Below, piece by piece: positions 8,762 to 18,328 of a DNA stretch of 43,272 nt (positions within the stretch are counted from its first letter, which is position 1; every line of letters starts with the position of its first letter). Where the stretch lies: NCBI RefSeq assembly GCF_026191375.1, contig NZ_JAODTL010000007.1:1-43272 (forward strand), in the 5' to 3' direction. The stretch is from Marinomonas pontica (lineage in GTDB: Bacteria > Pseudomonadota > Gammaproteobacteria > Pseudomonadales > Marinomonadaceae). The notes under the pieces were generated by a model. That model saw nothing but the letters and a program-made list of their open reading frames with translations, was not told the origin of the DNA and ran no database searches. Position numbers and translations under genes: made by a program.

Positions 8762-9757
8762 AGCTTCTCCAAAATAGGTTGCAATGCCATATCCCATAGC
8801 TCACGGGATTTGTCCCATGAAAACTCTTGTGCTCGAATAAGTCCTTTTTGAGAGAGTTCCACTCTTAGACTCTCATCGTTCCAAATTTTAAGCATGGCAT
8901 CGCCAATAGATTCAATACTATAAGGATCAGCCAGTAAAGCAGCCCCCCGCGATCTCCGGCATAGCAGTAATGTTGGATGTGATAACAGGCGTCCCAACAG
9001 CCATCGATTCAAGAATCGGCAAACCAAAACCTTCATACAAGGTGACCATCAAAGTAGCTAAAGCACCTTTATAATAAGAAGGCAATTCCGATTCTTCAAT
9101 CCCTGATAGGAAAATAATGGACTTCGATAGGTTGAGCTTATCGACTACCCTCTCAAGCTCTGGAGTAGAAGAACAAGAAAGCAGCAGATCTACATGCTGA
9201 TCCAATTTTGAGTTCGAAAATGCTCGAATCAGCCTATCTAAATTTTTATGAGTTTTATTATTACCAACATAAAAAAAATAAGGTCTTTCACGTGTAATAG
9301 ATAAAACATTTTCATTAAAAAAATCATGATCTATTCCATTGCCAACAACAAACACCTTATCTGACTCAATGTTAGCCCACTTACATATCTCACCTCTAGT
9401 AAACTCTGAAACAGTAAAAACCAAAGGTGTTTTTTTCAACACTCTTTTAACAATGAAATTATAATAAATTAGATTCTTAAATCCAGAATACTCAGCAAGT
9501 TTAATATGCATTAAATCATGAATAGTTAATATGCACCGTTTGCCACCAAAAATAGGAGCATTATAGCCTGGAGTGATAAAAAAAGAGCCTAGCAAAGTTA
9601 TTTTAGTAAGAGAAAAAATATCTCTTAGAGTAAGTGCTTCTGCTAATCCTCCTTTTATAATTTCCATATCATTAAAACTATTTGACTCCATTACTTCTTG
9701 ACAGAACCTACCTATCCCACCACTTTTAAGCCATCGAGCATCAAAGAAAATCTTCAT
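8758..9757 (-). CDS. GT4 glycosyltransferase, frame broken at a G run
   Basis: About 333 residues if repaired; group 1 glycosyltransferase. The first frame gives FFDARWLKSGGIGRF, then TIHDLMH, VSEFTRGEI, NGIDHDFF, YVGNNKTHKNLDRLI and YEGFGLPILESMAVGTP, and then MPEIAGG before going out of frame. The second frame resumes with AALLADPYSIESIGDAM and ends at 8758. The break lies in the run of six G at 8943-8948 (complement). Five G gives EIAGAALL and eight G gives EIAGGAALL; the second fits the usual family motif better. The stop overlaps the next start (ATGA). It lies between wzy and the last glycosyltransferase and probably adds one residue of the repeat unit on the cytoplasmic side. Confidence 0.85.
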
Positions 9758-9788
9758 AATAATAAACCTTACACTCCATATAGGACAT

Positions 9789-10984
9789 CTAACTTAAAAA
9801 CCTACGTTTGTAAAAATAACAATAATATGTAAGCCCCCAAGACAGCCAAAAGTATGGTCTTAAAAAATTAGACTCAAAATTTAAAATTATGAGCATCACT
9901 ACTGTAGCCTTAGAAAAGGGACTACTTCTATTTTTAAAGCATATATACAAAACAAAAAATATAAAACAAAAAAAGCCAAAACCACCAAAAATACCTGTTG
10001 TCGCTAAAACCTCAATATAAATATTAGTTACAGGGACACCTACAGCCTTAAGATATTCTCTACCTTGTGAATAATCATTTACACCATTTACAACACTATA
10101 AGACTCATAACCGGATAAACCTACACCAAACAAAAGGTTATCCTTAAAAACATCAAATCCGGATAATATTCTAGAAACTCTATTCCCCCTCGCAGAAGTA
10201 TATCGTAAAAGCCTATATCTCCATTAAAAAAACTTCTAATAATAACAGTATTAATATCATCAAAAAAAACAACATATAAAACAAAAATAATTCCAACCAA
10301 GAAAAATAAAATAAAATTTCTCAAATTAAATCTCAAAAAATAAAAAATAAAAAGTAGAAAAACAACCAACAAAAAACTAGCAGAAAAAGAAAAAAATAAA
10401 TATAAAACAACCAAAAAATAATCAAACCACATTATTTTCTTAAGGCTATCATACATATAAAAAAGAACAGATACATAAATAGCCATTGAGATGGAAAAGT
10501 ATGATGGTTCATAGTAAAATGCTTTGACACGCTCATCTGAACCGAGAAAAAAGAAAGCAAAGCCAAAAAAAAGTTGCAACCTATATGCAATTAAAACAGC
10601 TCTTTCTATTGAAGGAACGTATCCATTATAACAACTTACTGATATTCTTTCTGAGAGAAATGGTACTATTACATTATACAAAAATACAGTCATAATCATC
10701 CATACAATTGTGGAAAAGCTTTTAAATGGAACGTATGAATAATAGAAGCTCGGAAAAAATGAAACCATCAGAAATATAATTAAAATAAAGTAACCGAGAC
10801 TAAACTTAAGAAACTTAAAATAAACAAAAAATAAAAAAATAAAAAAAATAAAAACAAATCTTACATTAAAATCATACAAATTCAGAGAAATTAAATCTCC
10901 CCCACTCAAAAAAATAACAATCACTAAGAATGAAAATGGCAATTTACACAATAAGTTATTACTTAAAAGACTTCCCTTTTCCAT
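9789..10984 (-). CDS. wzy: Wzy-like O-antigen polymerase, frame broken
   Basis: About 400 residues if repaired. Nearly the whole N-terminal 270 residues are Phe/Leu/Ile-rich membrane helices in very AT-rich DNA. The second part has SGFDVFKDNLLFGVGLSG, a periplasmic-loop pattern typical of Wzy, then further helices. The two parts are in different frames. The downstream frame is open back to about 10205 and reads NRVSRILSGFDVF, so the lost base is near the G5 run around 10187-10191, or a few bases upstream. I prefer ATG at 10984 (MEKGSL); TTG at 10999 is in frame. Wzy identity rests on topology and position, since the family has little sequence signature. It would polymerise the lipid-linked repeat unit in the periplasm. 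Confidence 0.7.
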
Positions 10985-10988
10985 GATA

Positions 10989-11993
10989 TCAAGACTCAAA
11001 TGGATTCACGATCGATTTCCTACATAAACACAAGGCTAATTTTCTTGGGAGGAATGCAACTAATAGGAACCACATAAATACAAAAATTTTTTTCAGTTTT
11101 GAATATGCTGGCCAACTTACCACCCCTCGGAAAGAAGATCTTAGTATCCGGAAAAAAGAATCGTGTGTGGGGTGCTTATCTTTAAATAACTTAAACGATA
11201 TTAATCTTAATTTATCTATTGGTGGAGGAGTGATATCAAACTGGTAATCTAGGTCAAATTTTTCTTTAATTGATTTCAATATTGCGTTTTTCGTTAAAAT
11301 AGAGCGTTCATATGCGGCCCATGGCGTTGATGGACTATTATTAAAAACTAACTTTGATGGAAGATCATTTTTTCTAGAATAATCTATTCTATACAAAGCT
11401 AACGCTTGATTAACCTCTATGACATCCCCACAAAAAGGAGACAAAAATATCAAATATGAGTCGGCTGCTATTTTCCAATCATCCTGATGAAGAGGAAGCA
11501 AAGTTTTCAAGCATTCTCGAGAGTATACATTACCTGATGCAGGAGGTGATGAATAAGAACCATACTTGATGACAAGATCTTTTAAATCACCTTTATCTAA
11601 GGTTTCTGGGAAGATGAAATTAGACTTTTCACTTAATTCATTGATTACTTGCAATTTAAAATGAAGTTTAGCCGCTCCTAGCACCCACTCATTAGAAATG
11701 ATACTAAGAGCATCTTTTAATAAAAGATCGTCCGAATCTAAAAATAAAATAAGATCACCAACACTTTCACTGAATCCTATATTATAAGCTGAACCCTGAC
11801 CTCCATTATTTTTAAAAATTAACTTGGCATAATCCGAGTATTTTGATAGCAACACTCTAGAATCATCTGTAGATCCATCGTCCACAATAATCAACTCAAA
11901 GTCATTATAACTTTGACTCAATACACTATTAATACACTCATCTAAATATTGCGAATAGTTATAATTGTTAATAATAACGCTTATTTTTTTCAT
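10989..11993 (-). CDS. GT2 family glycosyltransferase
   Basis: 334 residues with a GT-A fold. The N-terminus SVIINNYNYSQYLDECINSV is the classic family 2 start, followed by ELIIVDDGSTDDS, the nucleotide-binding region, and LILFLDSDDLL, the DxD metal site near residue 90. The C-terminus ends with a basic, hydrophobic tail that may contact the membrane. I chose ATG at 11993 (MKKISVI); the frame is open upstream to 12017. It ends 4 bases before the chosen wzy start. Donor and acceptor cannot be told; as one of four transferases here it probably adds one residue of the repeat unit. Confidence 0.87.
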   Translation of the reverse strand: MKKISVIINNYNYSQYLDECINSVLSQSYNDFELIIVDDGSTDDSRVLLSKYSDYAKLIFKNNGGQGSAYNIGFSESVGDLILFLDSDDLLLKDALSIISNEWVLGAAKLHFKLQVINELSEKSNFIFPETLDKGDLKDLVIKYGSYSSPPASGNVYSRECLKTLLPLHQDDWKIAADSYLIFLSPFCGDVIEVNQALALYRIDYSRKNDLPSKLVFNNSPSTPWAAYERSILTKNAILKSIKEKFDLDYQFDITPPPIDKLRLISFKLFKDKHPTHDSFFRILRSSFRGVVSWPAYSKLKKIFVFMWFLLVAFLPRKLALCLCRKSIVNPFES

Positions 11994-12010
11994 CAAATTT
12001 ACCACATAAA

Positions 12011-13041
12011 TCAACAATAATTTTTTTCATCATCACTTAAAGAGAACTTTCTTTTTAGCATGATCCCGGCGATCATTAATAAACATTTTGTTAAGACTTT
12101 TGAAAAAAGTGAAAGAGATAATAAAAATCTTAGTATGAATTTCATATAACTTCTATCCAAAAAATAATATTCTTTAAGGATTTTATAATGCATAAGAAAA
12201 ACTTTCTTTCGATCTACACCATTGTGTAGATCACATACTAAACTTCGGAATGCTCCTTGATAGGTCAACCAATCTTTTTGTGTTGAGACTATTGACTGCT
12301 GCAGATATTTCAAATATTTCGCGTCAACATTAAGATGCGCCAAATAACCTAATCCTTCGACAACAGGAATTATAGACATTTGTGTCTTAGTGTCTGCAGT
12401 CGAAGCTAGATCAATAATTCGTTCATTGCTTAGTACAATTTGACCCACACCATTATTAAGCAACATAGCATATAAAATTGATACAAACCCTGGAGCACAT
12501 GTATTCTGATAAAATGTCCCGAACCGAATCCCTTCCTCGATTTTCTTGATATTATATAGCCCATCAGAAATAAACATGATCTGGCCAAAACTATCGATAC
12601 CTTTTAGAAAAGATAATAGTTCCTCATAAACAACTACCTTAGTTCGTACTGTGTGCCCAGGAAGAGGTGTATTGAAATTTATAAATAATGCATCAGGATA
12701 CATTTCAAGTTGAGTTAGTATTTTTTCTATCGAATTAGGTAATACATGATCATCATCGCCCAAGACTAATACAAAGTCCGCTGATGCATACTCAATTACA
12801 CGTAAAATATTTGCGTTCCCTCCTACATTAATTTTATTCCGATAAAATTTCACCTGAACAGGAAGATCCGGAAATACATTTCTAATATCCGCCTCTACAT
12901 TATTGGGGCTTGCGTTATCAATAATAATTAACTCAACATCACTTGTTTTTTTATCTGCGGAAGCAATCTTTCTAATGATTTTATTAAAGTCATATTCCTA
13001 TTATAGGTAGGAACACCTATTGTCAACTTGTAACTATTCAT
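12011..13041 (-). CDS. GT2 family glycosyltransferase, frame broken near the start
   Basis: About 343 residues if repaired. ATG at 13041 gives MNSYKLTIGVPTYNRN, a family 2 opening, and overlaps the stop of the flippase gene by eight bases. The frame then fails, and the next frame reads YDFNKIIRKIASADKK, VELIIIDNASPNN, NVGGNANILRVIEYA and FVLVLGDDDHVLPNS (the DxD site). One base is missing near 12993-12999 (complement AGGAAT). The C-terminal third is not strongly conserved. It resembles abequosyl- or rhamnosyl-type GT2 enzymes that carry DDDH in place of DxD, but I would not name a donor. It is translationally coupled to the flippase. Confidence 0.8.
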
Positions 13042-14358
13042 AAAAATACCGTTTAAAAATAAAATAAGTCCATGGCAAAGCTATTAAAACTAATATACAA
13101 AGATAACCAATCAAAACTAAATAAGCACTCACGTAACTTAAGAAATACACAGAAAAAGCAACTAAAACAGCCACACAAATGCTATTCAAAAGCATTGGTT
13201 CTTCTTTGTGCGCGCGCATGTAAGCCGCCATAGAAAAAACCAGTTGATTAACTACGGATATAAACATTAATATAATTAGACTATCGATAGGTAGAATTCG
13301 ATCAACCAATGAAAATCCATTTATTTTCAATATGTAAACAAATACAATAAAACTCAATCCAGTGATTATATTTAGAACTGCACTTTTGAATATAATGCTT
13401 TTAAAGAGCCTGTTCAATTTTACACGTTTTTTTTCAGCGATATACTTACCCATTAAAGGTGATTTTGCAGTCACCCACCCCATCGCTAGTCCAAGCATGG
13501 TATTATAAATAGACATACTCAACCCAAACGCACCTGCAACATCAGCACTCTGATTGGCGAAAAGCAACGGGGTAAATAATTGAAATATAAAGTAACCACT
13601 TATCCAACTCAGTGCGATTTTCCATTGAAAAGGAAATATCTCTTTCCGCCAAGAAATTACGTACTTACACGATATCTGTAAACCTAAAAGCCATACCTTG
13701 TATTTTTTTAATAGCCAAACTAGACCAAAAATGGCATATGAGCAACTAACCGCTGGTACGGCATAAAGGTCATAACCCAAAACCATCAGAGCAAAGAATA
13801 ACGAATATCCAACTATTGACTGAAATAAACGAAGTTTTGCTACCTCAGCAACACGTCCAAAGCCTTCCACAACCGCCATATATGGCCCTAAAAAGACAAT
13901 GATTGAAGTAAAGAATACATGCATCAGCCATGGATACATCCAAGTTGATAAATCTAATGCTCCTTGAGTAGAAAAAAACTTAACCCCAATAATAGTTAGC
14001 AACGTAAAAAAGCTGATTGCAATAAATAAATACAAGCGCCTCACTAGCTTTAACAATGAATATATTCGATCAACATTTTTTTTATCTCCATTCAGATGGC
14101 CCGATTCATTTAATTTAACTCCTATCGACTCATGGGCAACAATTTGAGTTATTACATAGTTAAACCCCAACTCAAAAAATATTTGACTAGCAATTAAACT
14201 TGCAAATGTAAAGTAATAACCCTGCACCTCGCCACTAAAAAAATAGGAATAAGAATAACTACAACAGCACCTGCAAATATATTCCAACCACGATACAACA
14301 ATGTATTTAGTATGTGGCTATCCATTCCAATTCTTTGAAATAAAATTGTCAACTTCAT
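13034..14358 (-). CDS. wzx: Wzx-like polysaccharide flippase, frame broken at a T run
   Basis: About 441 residues if repaired, with a dozen hydrophobic helices of the MATE/MVF-like polysaccharide transporter family. It would flip undecaprenyl-linked repeat units across the inner membrane. The start region MKLTILFQRIGMDSHILNT is followed by helix FAGAVVVILIPIF, and then the frame changes. The next frame continues SGEVQGYYFTFASLIASQ, the usual Wzx second-helix region. The break is in the run of seven T at about 14235-14241 (complement); eight T restores the frame. ATG at 14358 follows AAGAAG at good spacing, while ATG at 14391, overlapping the previous stop, is the alternative. Adjacent GT and Wzy genes support the call. 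Confidence 0.82.
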
Positions 14359-14384
14359 ATTAGTCTTCTTATTGAGATTACACT

Positions 14385-15452
14385 TCACCATGTAATCTTA
14401 GTGATTTTTTTAACTGCAGAAATACAACGTTTAAATCCATCAATAACGTTAACACTAGGCTCCCACCCTAAACCTAAAAGTTTTTTTACATCTGGCTGAT
14501 TTCGAGTTAATTTCGATATGGAATAATTAGTATTATTTTTAACTTCTAATTTTAGTGAAATATTCAAATTTGGATACTCATTTATTAAGTAAATTGCTAA
14601 ATCCTTCATTGATATTTCTTGTTCAGGATAGCCAAGATTAAAGCAACCATTTTCTTCTTGACTAAAGAGTATTTTAAGCATGCCACTCAATGCATCCGTA
14701 ATATAACAAAATGAGCGTTTAGCTGAGCCATCAGAAAAAAATACAATATCTTTCTCCTCGACTATTGCATTGACTAGCAAAGAGAATATTCTTCCATCAT
14801 CACTTGCCATATTGGGTGCGTACGTATGAAATGGGCGAACAATTCTAACATCAATACCAAATTGCTTGTTGTAAGAGATACATAAATTCTCCCCACATCG
14901 CTTACTCTCAGCGTAACAAGAGCGAACATCTAATGGGTCAACAACACCATTTGATAGTTCACTAATTGGCTGGTCTTCATCTCGAATTCGACCATAGACC
15001 TCTCCAGAGCTGACAAATAAGACCCTTGCGTTATACTTTTTTGCATTTTCGAGAATATTGATAGTACCAATAGTATTGGCAGCTATGGTTCCAATAGGAT
15101 CAACATTATAATACTTGGGTGAAGCCTGAGATGCAGCATGTATTATATAATCTGAAGGTATATCAAAATAACATGTCACATCTTCAAATATAAAATTCAC
15201 GTTTTCAATTGCAAGGATATTTTTAAAGTTTCTCTCTGTTTTTTCTTTATTTCTGCATAACGCATTAATTTTTATATTGAAACCAATTTCGGTTTTCAGG
15301 TATAGAAGAAGCATAATCCAATAAGAGCCAATCATGCCATTTGCACCAGTAATGAGAATACTCTTACCGTGAAATAGCTTTAATTGTTCAATGTTAGACT
15401 TGGCTATTAATTCTATATCTTCTGAAACCTCTAAAGAATTTAATTTATTCAT
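14385..15452 (-). CDS. Extended SDR NAD-dependent epimerase/dehydratase or reductase
   Basis: 355 residues. The Rossmann start SILITGANGMIGSY sits near residue 30, then the HAASQASP segment, VSSGEVYGR, and the catalytic SCYAESKRCGENL (YxxxK) near residue 178, followed by RPFHTYAPN. It is a nucleotide-sugar-modifying extended SDR. Its start overlaps the stop of the thiamine-diphosphate enzyme by one base (TAATG), so the two are coupled. In yersiniose synthesis an SDR (YerF) reduces the keto group on the branch installed by the thiamine-diphosphate enzyme. This gene or its sister at 17276-18328 is the natural candidate for that step here. Function is inferred from order, not from a specific motif. 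Confidence 0.82.
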   Translation of the reverse strand: MNKLNSLEVSEDIELIAKSNIEQLKLFHGKSILITGANGMIGSYWIMLLLYLKTEIGFNIKINALCRNKEKTERNFKNILAIENVNFIFEDVTCYFDIPSDYIIHAASQASPKYYNVDPIGTIAANTIGTINILENAKKYNARVLFVSSGEVYGRIRDEDQPISELSNGVVDPLDVRSCYAESKRCGENLCISYNKQFGIDVRIVRPFHTYAPNMASDDGRIFSLLVNAIVEEKDIVFFSDGSAKRSFCYITDALSGMLKILFSQEENGCFNLGYPEQEISMKDLAIYLINEYPNLNISLKLEVKNNTNYSISKLTRNQPDVKKLLGLGWEPSVNVIDGFKRCISAVKKITKITW

Positions 15453-17266
15453 TATAAATCCTTCGATTTATCATGCGCTTCTACTATCATATTCTCCATA
15501 AACTCTTCTCGCGATAAAAGAGGAGAGATATCTTCTAATGGTGGTGAAACTATTGTTCCATCTCTCTTAATTGCTAATGAAAGCTTTGGGTAGAAGTATT
15601 GTTCTGGATCCATAAAAATTTCACATATTACTGGACCTATTGATTCCATAATTAATGGCATAACTACCTTAAACTCTTCCCAATTTTTAATTGAGTAGTA
15701 TGGCATTTCAAATCCAGCAGCGACTTTACTAAAGTCTGGACAAGATACGCCACTATTTTTGTTCGTTGCTGAATAACGACCTTCAAATAGGTTTTTTTGC
15801 GTATGCTTAATCATCAAATAACCATCATTATTGAATATAAATGTTTTTATTGGTAGTTTATGATGAGTAATTGTTTGTAATTCTTGAAGGTTCATCATTA
15901 TCCCACCATCGCAATTTAAGCAAACCACATGACCTTTATTTTTACCGAATGACGCACCTATAGCAGCAGGTAAACCATATCCCATTTCACCTAAACCAGT
16001 TGATGTCATCAATCTCTGACCAGATTTAAGTTTTAATGATTGATGTGCTGATAGCAATGCTGTTCCCATATCGGTAACGACAGTTTCATCATCCTTAAAA
16101 TATTCCGACATTTTATCAACAACACGATATGAGTTAATATAACCATTTTTATCATCATTTTCTGGACCCACTAAAGGATAACGAGACCTATATCCATTAC
16201 AATTTTCTACCCACTGGCCAATATTATTTTCTGTTATTTTATTTTTTGATAACTGTTTGATTAACTCTATCAAAAACTCGTTAGCATCTGCACATACCGG
16301 AATGTCGACTAACCCTTCGAGTTTATCCAATTCTTGTTGATCGATATCAACTTGGACAATTTTTGCATCTCGAGCAAACTCAGAGTGTTCATAACCAATC
16401 ATCGGAATAGCCATGCGCGTACCAATTGAAATCACCAAATCGGCATTTTGAACTACGAAATTTGCTGCGCGATTTCCATAAACGCCTGCACGACCAAAAT
16501 TGAGCGAATGATCACTATCTAACATATCAATCCCAGCCCAAGTTACCAAACTCGGAAAAGGAGCTTCTAATAGTAGTTTTTCAATTTTACTTTGAGCACC
16601 AGACAGTCGAATACCATGACCAAACCAAAATACAGGACGTTGAGCTTGCTTCATGAGTTCAACGATATTTAAAACCTGCTGCTCAACTGAAACGGCTACC
16701 TTTTCTTCCGGAACAAAATGAAGATATTTATCTGCTTCTAATTTTGCCCCTTGAATATCCATAGGAAAGTCAAGCCAAACTGGCCCAGGGCGACCTTCTT
16801 CTGCTATGTGGAATGCTTTTTCAACCTCCAGCAAAGCTTTATCAGCTTCCATTATTTGAGATGAATATTTAGTTACTTTTTTAACCATATCAGCACTATC
16901 GTAACCTTGAATCCCCCACATACGCATATCGAACATTTTATTTACAAAGCGTACATTTTCTTGTCCAGAGATAATCACACCAGGAATAGAGTCAGCCCAT
17001 GCGCTTACTACCCCAGTAATCGCATTCGTACTTCCACCACCAGCAGTAACAAGCGCTGCGGATATTTTTCCTGTTTCTCGATAATACGTTTGCATCGCCA
17101 TTGTGGCCGCTTGTTCATGATGCACACAAACAATTTCTGTATACCCTAAATTATAAATTGAATCGAAGATATGAGAATTCGCAGAACCAATAATGCCAAA
17201 TACGTGGCGGATCTCATGATCTTTTAAAAATTGGGCAATTGCATCACTGACCTTTAAAGCTGACAT
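15452..17266 (-). CDS. Thiamine-diphosphate enzyme, acetolactate synthase-like (YerE-type candidate)
   Basis: 604 residues, with the three domains of the acetohydroxyacid synthase/pyruvate oxidase family. The N-terminal Pyr domain has FGIIGSANSHIF and the catalytic glutamate in CVHHEQAATMAMQ near residue 50. A central Rossmann domain follows. The C-terminal PP domain has the ThDP/Mg motif as NCDGGIMMN then FIFNN about 25 residues later. The usual GDG is CDG here. In a polysaccharide operon with CDP-3,6-dideoxyhexose genes, the closest functional precedent I know is YerE. YerE transfers the decarboxylated two-carbon unit of pyruvate to C4 of CDP-4-keto-3,6-dideoxyglucose. The adjacent aldolase suggests that the donor here may be 4-hydroxy-2-oxovalerate. 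Ordinary branched-chain amino-acid synthesis is unlikely, as there is no IlvN/IlvC nearby. Confidence 0.85.
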   Translation of the reverse strand: MSALKVSDAIAQFLKDHEIRHVFGIIGSANSHIFDSIYNLGYTEIVCVHHEQAATMAMQTYYRETGKISAALVTAGGGSTNAITGVVSAWADSIPGVIISGQENVRFVNKMFDMRMWGIQGYDSADMVKKVTKYSSQIMEADKALLEVEKAFHIAEEGRPGPVWLDFPMDIQGAKLEADKYLHFVPEEKVAVSVEQQVLNIVELMKQAQRPVFWFGHGIRLSGAQSKIEKLLLEAPFPSLVTWAGIDMLDSDHSLNFGRAGVYGNRAANFVVQNADLVISIGTRMAIPMIGYEHSEFARDAKIVQVDIDQQELDKLEGLVDIPVCADANEFLIELIKQLSKNKITENNIGQWVENCNGYRSRYPLVGPENDDKNGYINSYRVVDKMSEYFKDDETVVTDMGTALLSAHQSLKLKSGQRLMTSTGLGEMGYGLPAAIGASFGKNKGHVVCLNCDGGIMMNLQELQTITHHKLPIKTFIFNNDGYLMIKHTQKNLFEGRYSATNKNSGVSCPDFSKVAAGFEMPYYSIKNWEEFKVVMPLIMESIGPVICEIFMDPEQYFYPKLSLAIKRDGTIVSPPLEDISPLLSREEFMENMIVEAHDKSKDL

Positions 17267-17275
17267 TTTAATCCT

Positions 17276-18328
17276 CTATTTATAAATTTGAGTAAACCAG
17301 GTTACTGTTCTACTGATACTTAACTCTAAATCTGTGAAAGTAGTCAGATTTAAATCTTTTTTCACTTGGTAAGTATCAGGCAGTAAATATGTCCTATCGT
17401 TTATTTTCGCTAACGACGTATTTAGCATAATCGATGGAGTAAATGAAAAATTTTTCGCCACATAATTTGCTAATTCGTAAGCCATAACAGGATTATCACT
17501 ACCTACGTTATATACATTCCCCGATTTACCGTGCAAAAGAATGACAAGAACCCACACAGAAAAATCAGCACCATACATTACGCCACGTGTGGTTTGACCA
17601 TCACCATATATTCTTATAGGACGCTTATTTAACGCATCATTAATAAAGGTGTTCAGTATCCATGGGGAAGATAAATTCTGGTATGGACCACAAAAGGTAA
17701 AAGGGCGAATACTGACAATTGGCAAGCGAAGTTCATTTCGCGCTGCCTGGCACAGTTTTTCAGCATAACGTTTCGATTCAGGGTATACAGCTGCCAAACT
17801 ATGGCTAAAAGGTAGACTAGTGCTGTCTTCGGTTAAAGTGGTCATATCAGAATTAGCGTATATTGCTGAAGAACTGACATTTAATATCGCTTTTAAATTA
17901 TTCAAACGGCTTGCAGCTCGAAGCATAGATGCAGTTCCTTCAGCTACGCTCGACATGGTGTCTATAGGGCAAGATGCATGAAAGCTTGTATCTGGTGTCG
18001 CAGCAGCGTGGATGATATAATTAACCTCACGAGGAATTTCCGTAAGGCTACGAACATCATAATTCAGCAACACCATTTCACCACGTTGTAGCTCATTTTC
18101 AAATCGCTCTTGTATGCGATTCTTTTCACGGTCTAAAACGTAAACTTTAATCCCTGCATTCTCAGTGCGATTAAGGTACATTAGCCACTCACATAGCCAC
18201 GTTCCCAAAAAACCAGCCCCACCGGTAATGAAAAAGCATTGCCCGTAGCTTTCGCTAAGCTGTGAGGCAACTGAACTGTGTATTCTCGTCAGATCTTCGT
18301 TAATGAAAGCGGCAATTTTATTCATCAT
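17276..18328 (-). CDS. Extended SDR NAD-dependent epimerase/dehydratase or reductase
   Basis: 350 residues. CFFITGGAGFLGTWLCEWL is the NAD(P)-binding Rossmann start near residue 32; VYVLDREKNRIQ holds the strand-2 acidic residue; NYIIHAAATPDTSFH follows. The active site is VSSSAIYANSD and then YPESKRYAEKL (YxxxK) near residue 178, then RPFTFCGPYQ. It overlaps the aldolase stop by 11 bases and ends 9 bases before the thiamine-diphosphate enzyme, so it is locked between these two. It shares overall layout with the SDR at 14385-15452, and the two may be paralogues. A role as ketoreductase of the branch or as an epimerase of the CDP-sugar is inference. Confidence 0.82.
   Translation of the reverse strand: MMNKIAAFINEDLTRIHSSVASQLSESYGQCFFITGGAGFLGTWLCEWLMYLNRTENAGIKVYVLDREKNRIQERFENELQRGEMVLLNYDVRSLTEIPREVNYIIHAAATPDTSFHASCPIDTMSSVAEGTASMLRAASRLNNLKAILNVSSSAIYANSDMTTLTEDSTSLPFSHSLAAVYPESKRYAEKLCQAARNELRLPIVSIRPFTFCGPYQNLSSPWILNTFINDALNKRPIRIYGDGQTTRGVMYGADFSVWVLVILLHGKSGNVYNVGSDNPVMAYELANYVAKNFSFTPSIMLNTSLAKINDRTYLLPDTYQVKKDLNLTTFTDLELSISRTVTWFTQIYK

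Noticed and set aside
15452..17266. Catabolic or biosynthetic acetolactate synthase
   Set aside because: No small subunit, IlvC/D or butanediol genes are nearby. It is embedded and overlapping within nucleotide-sugar genes.
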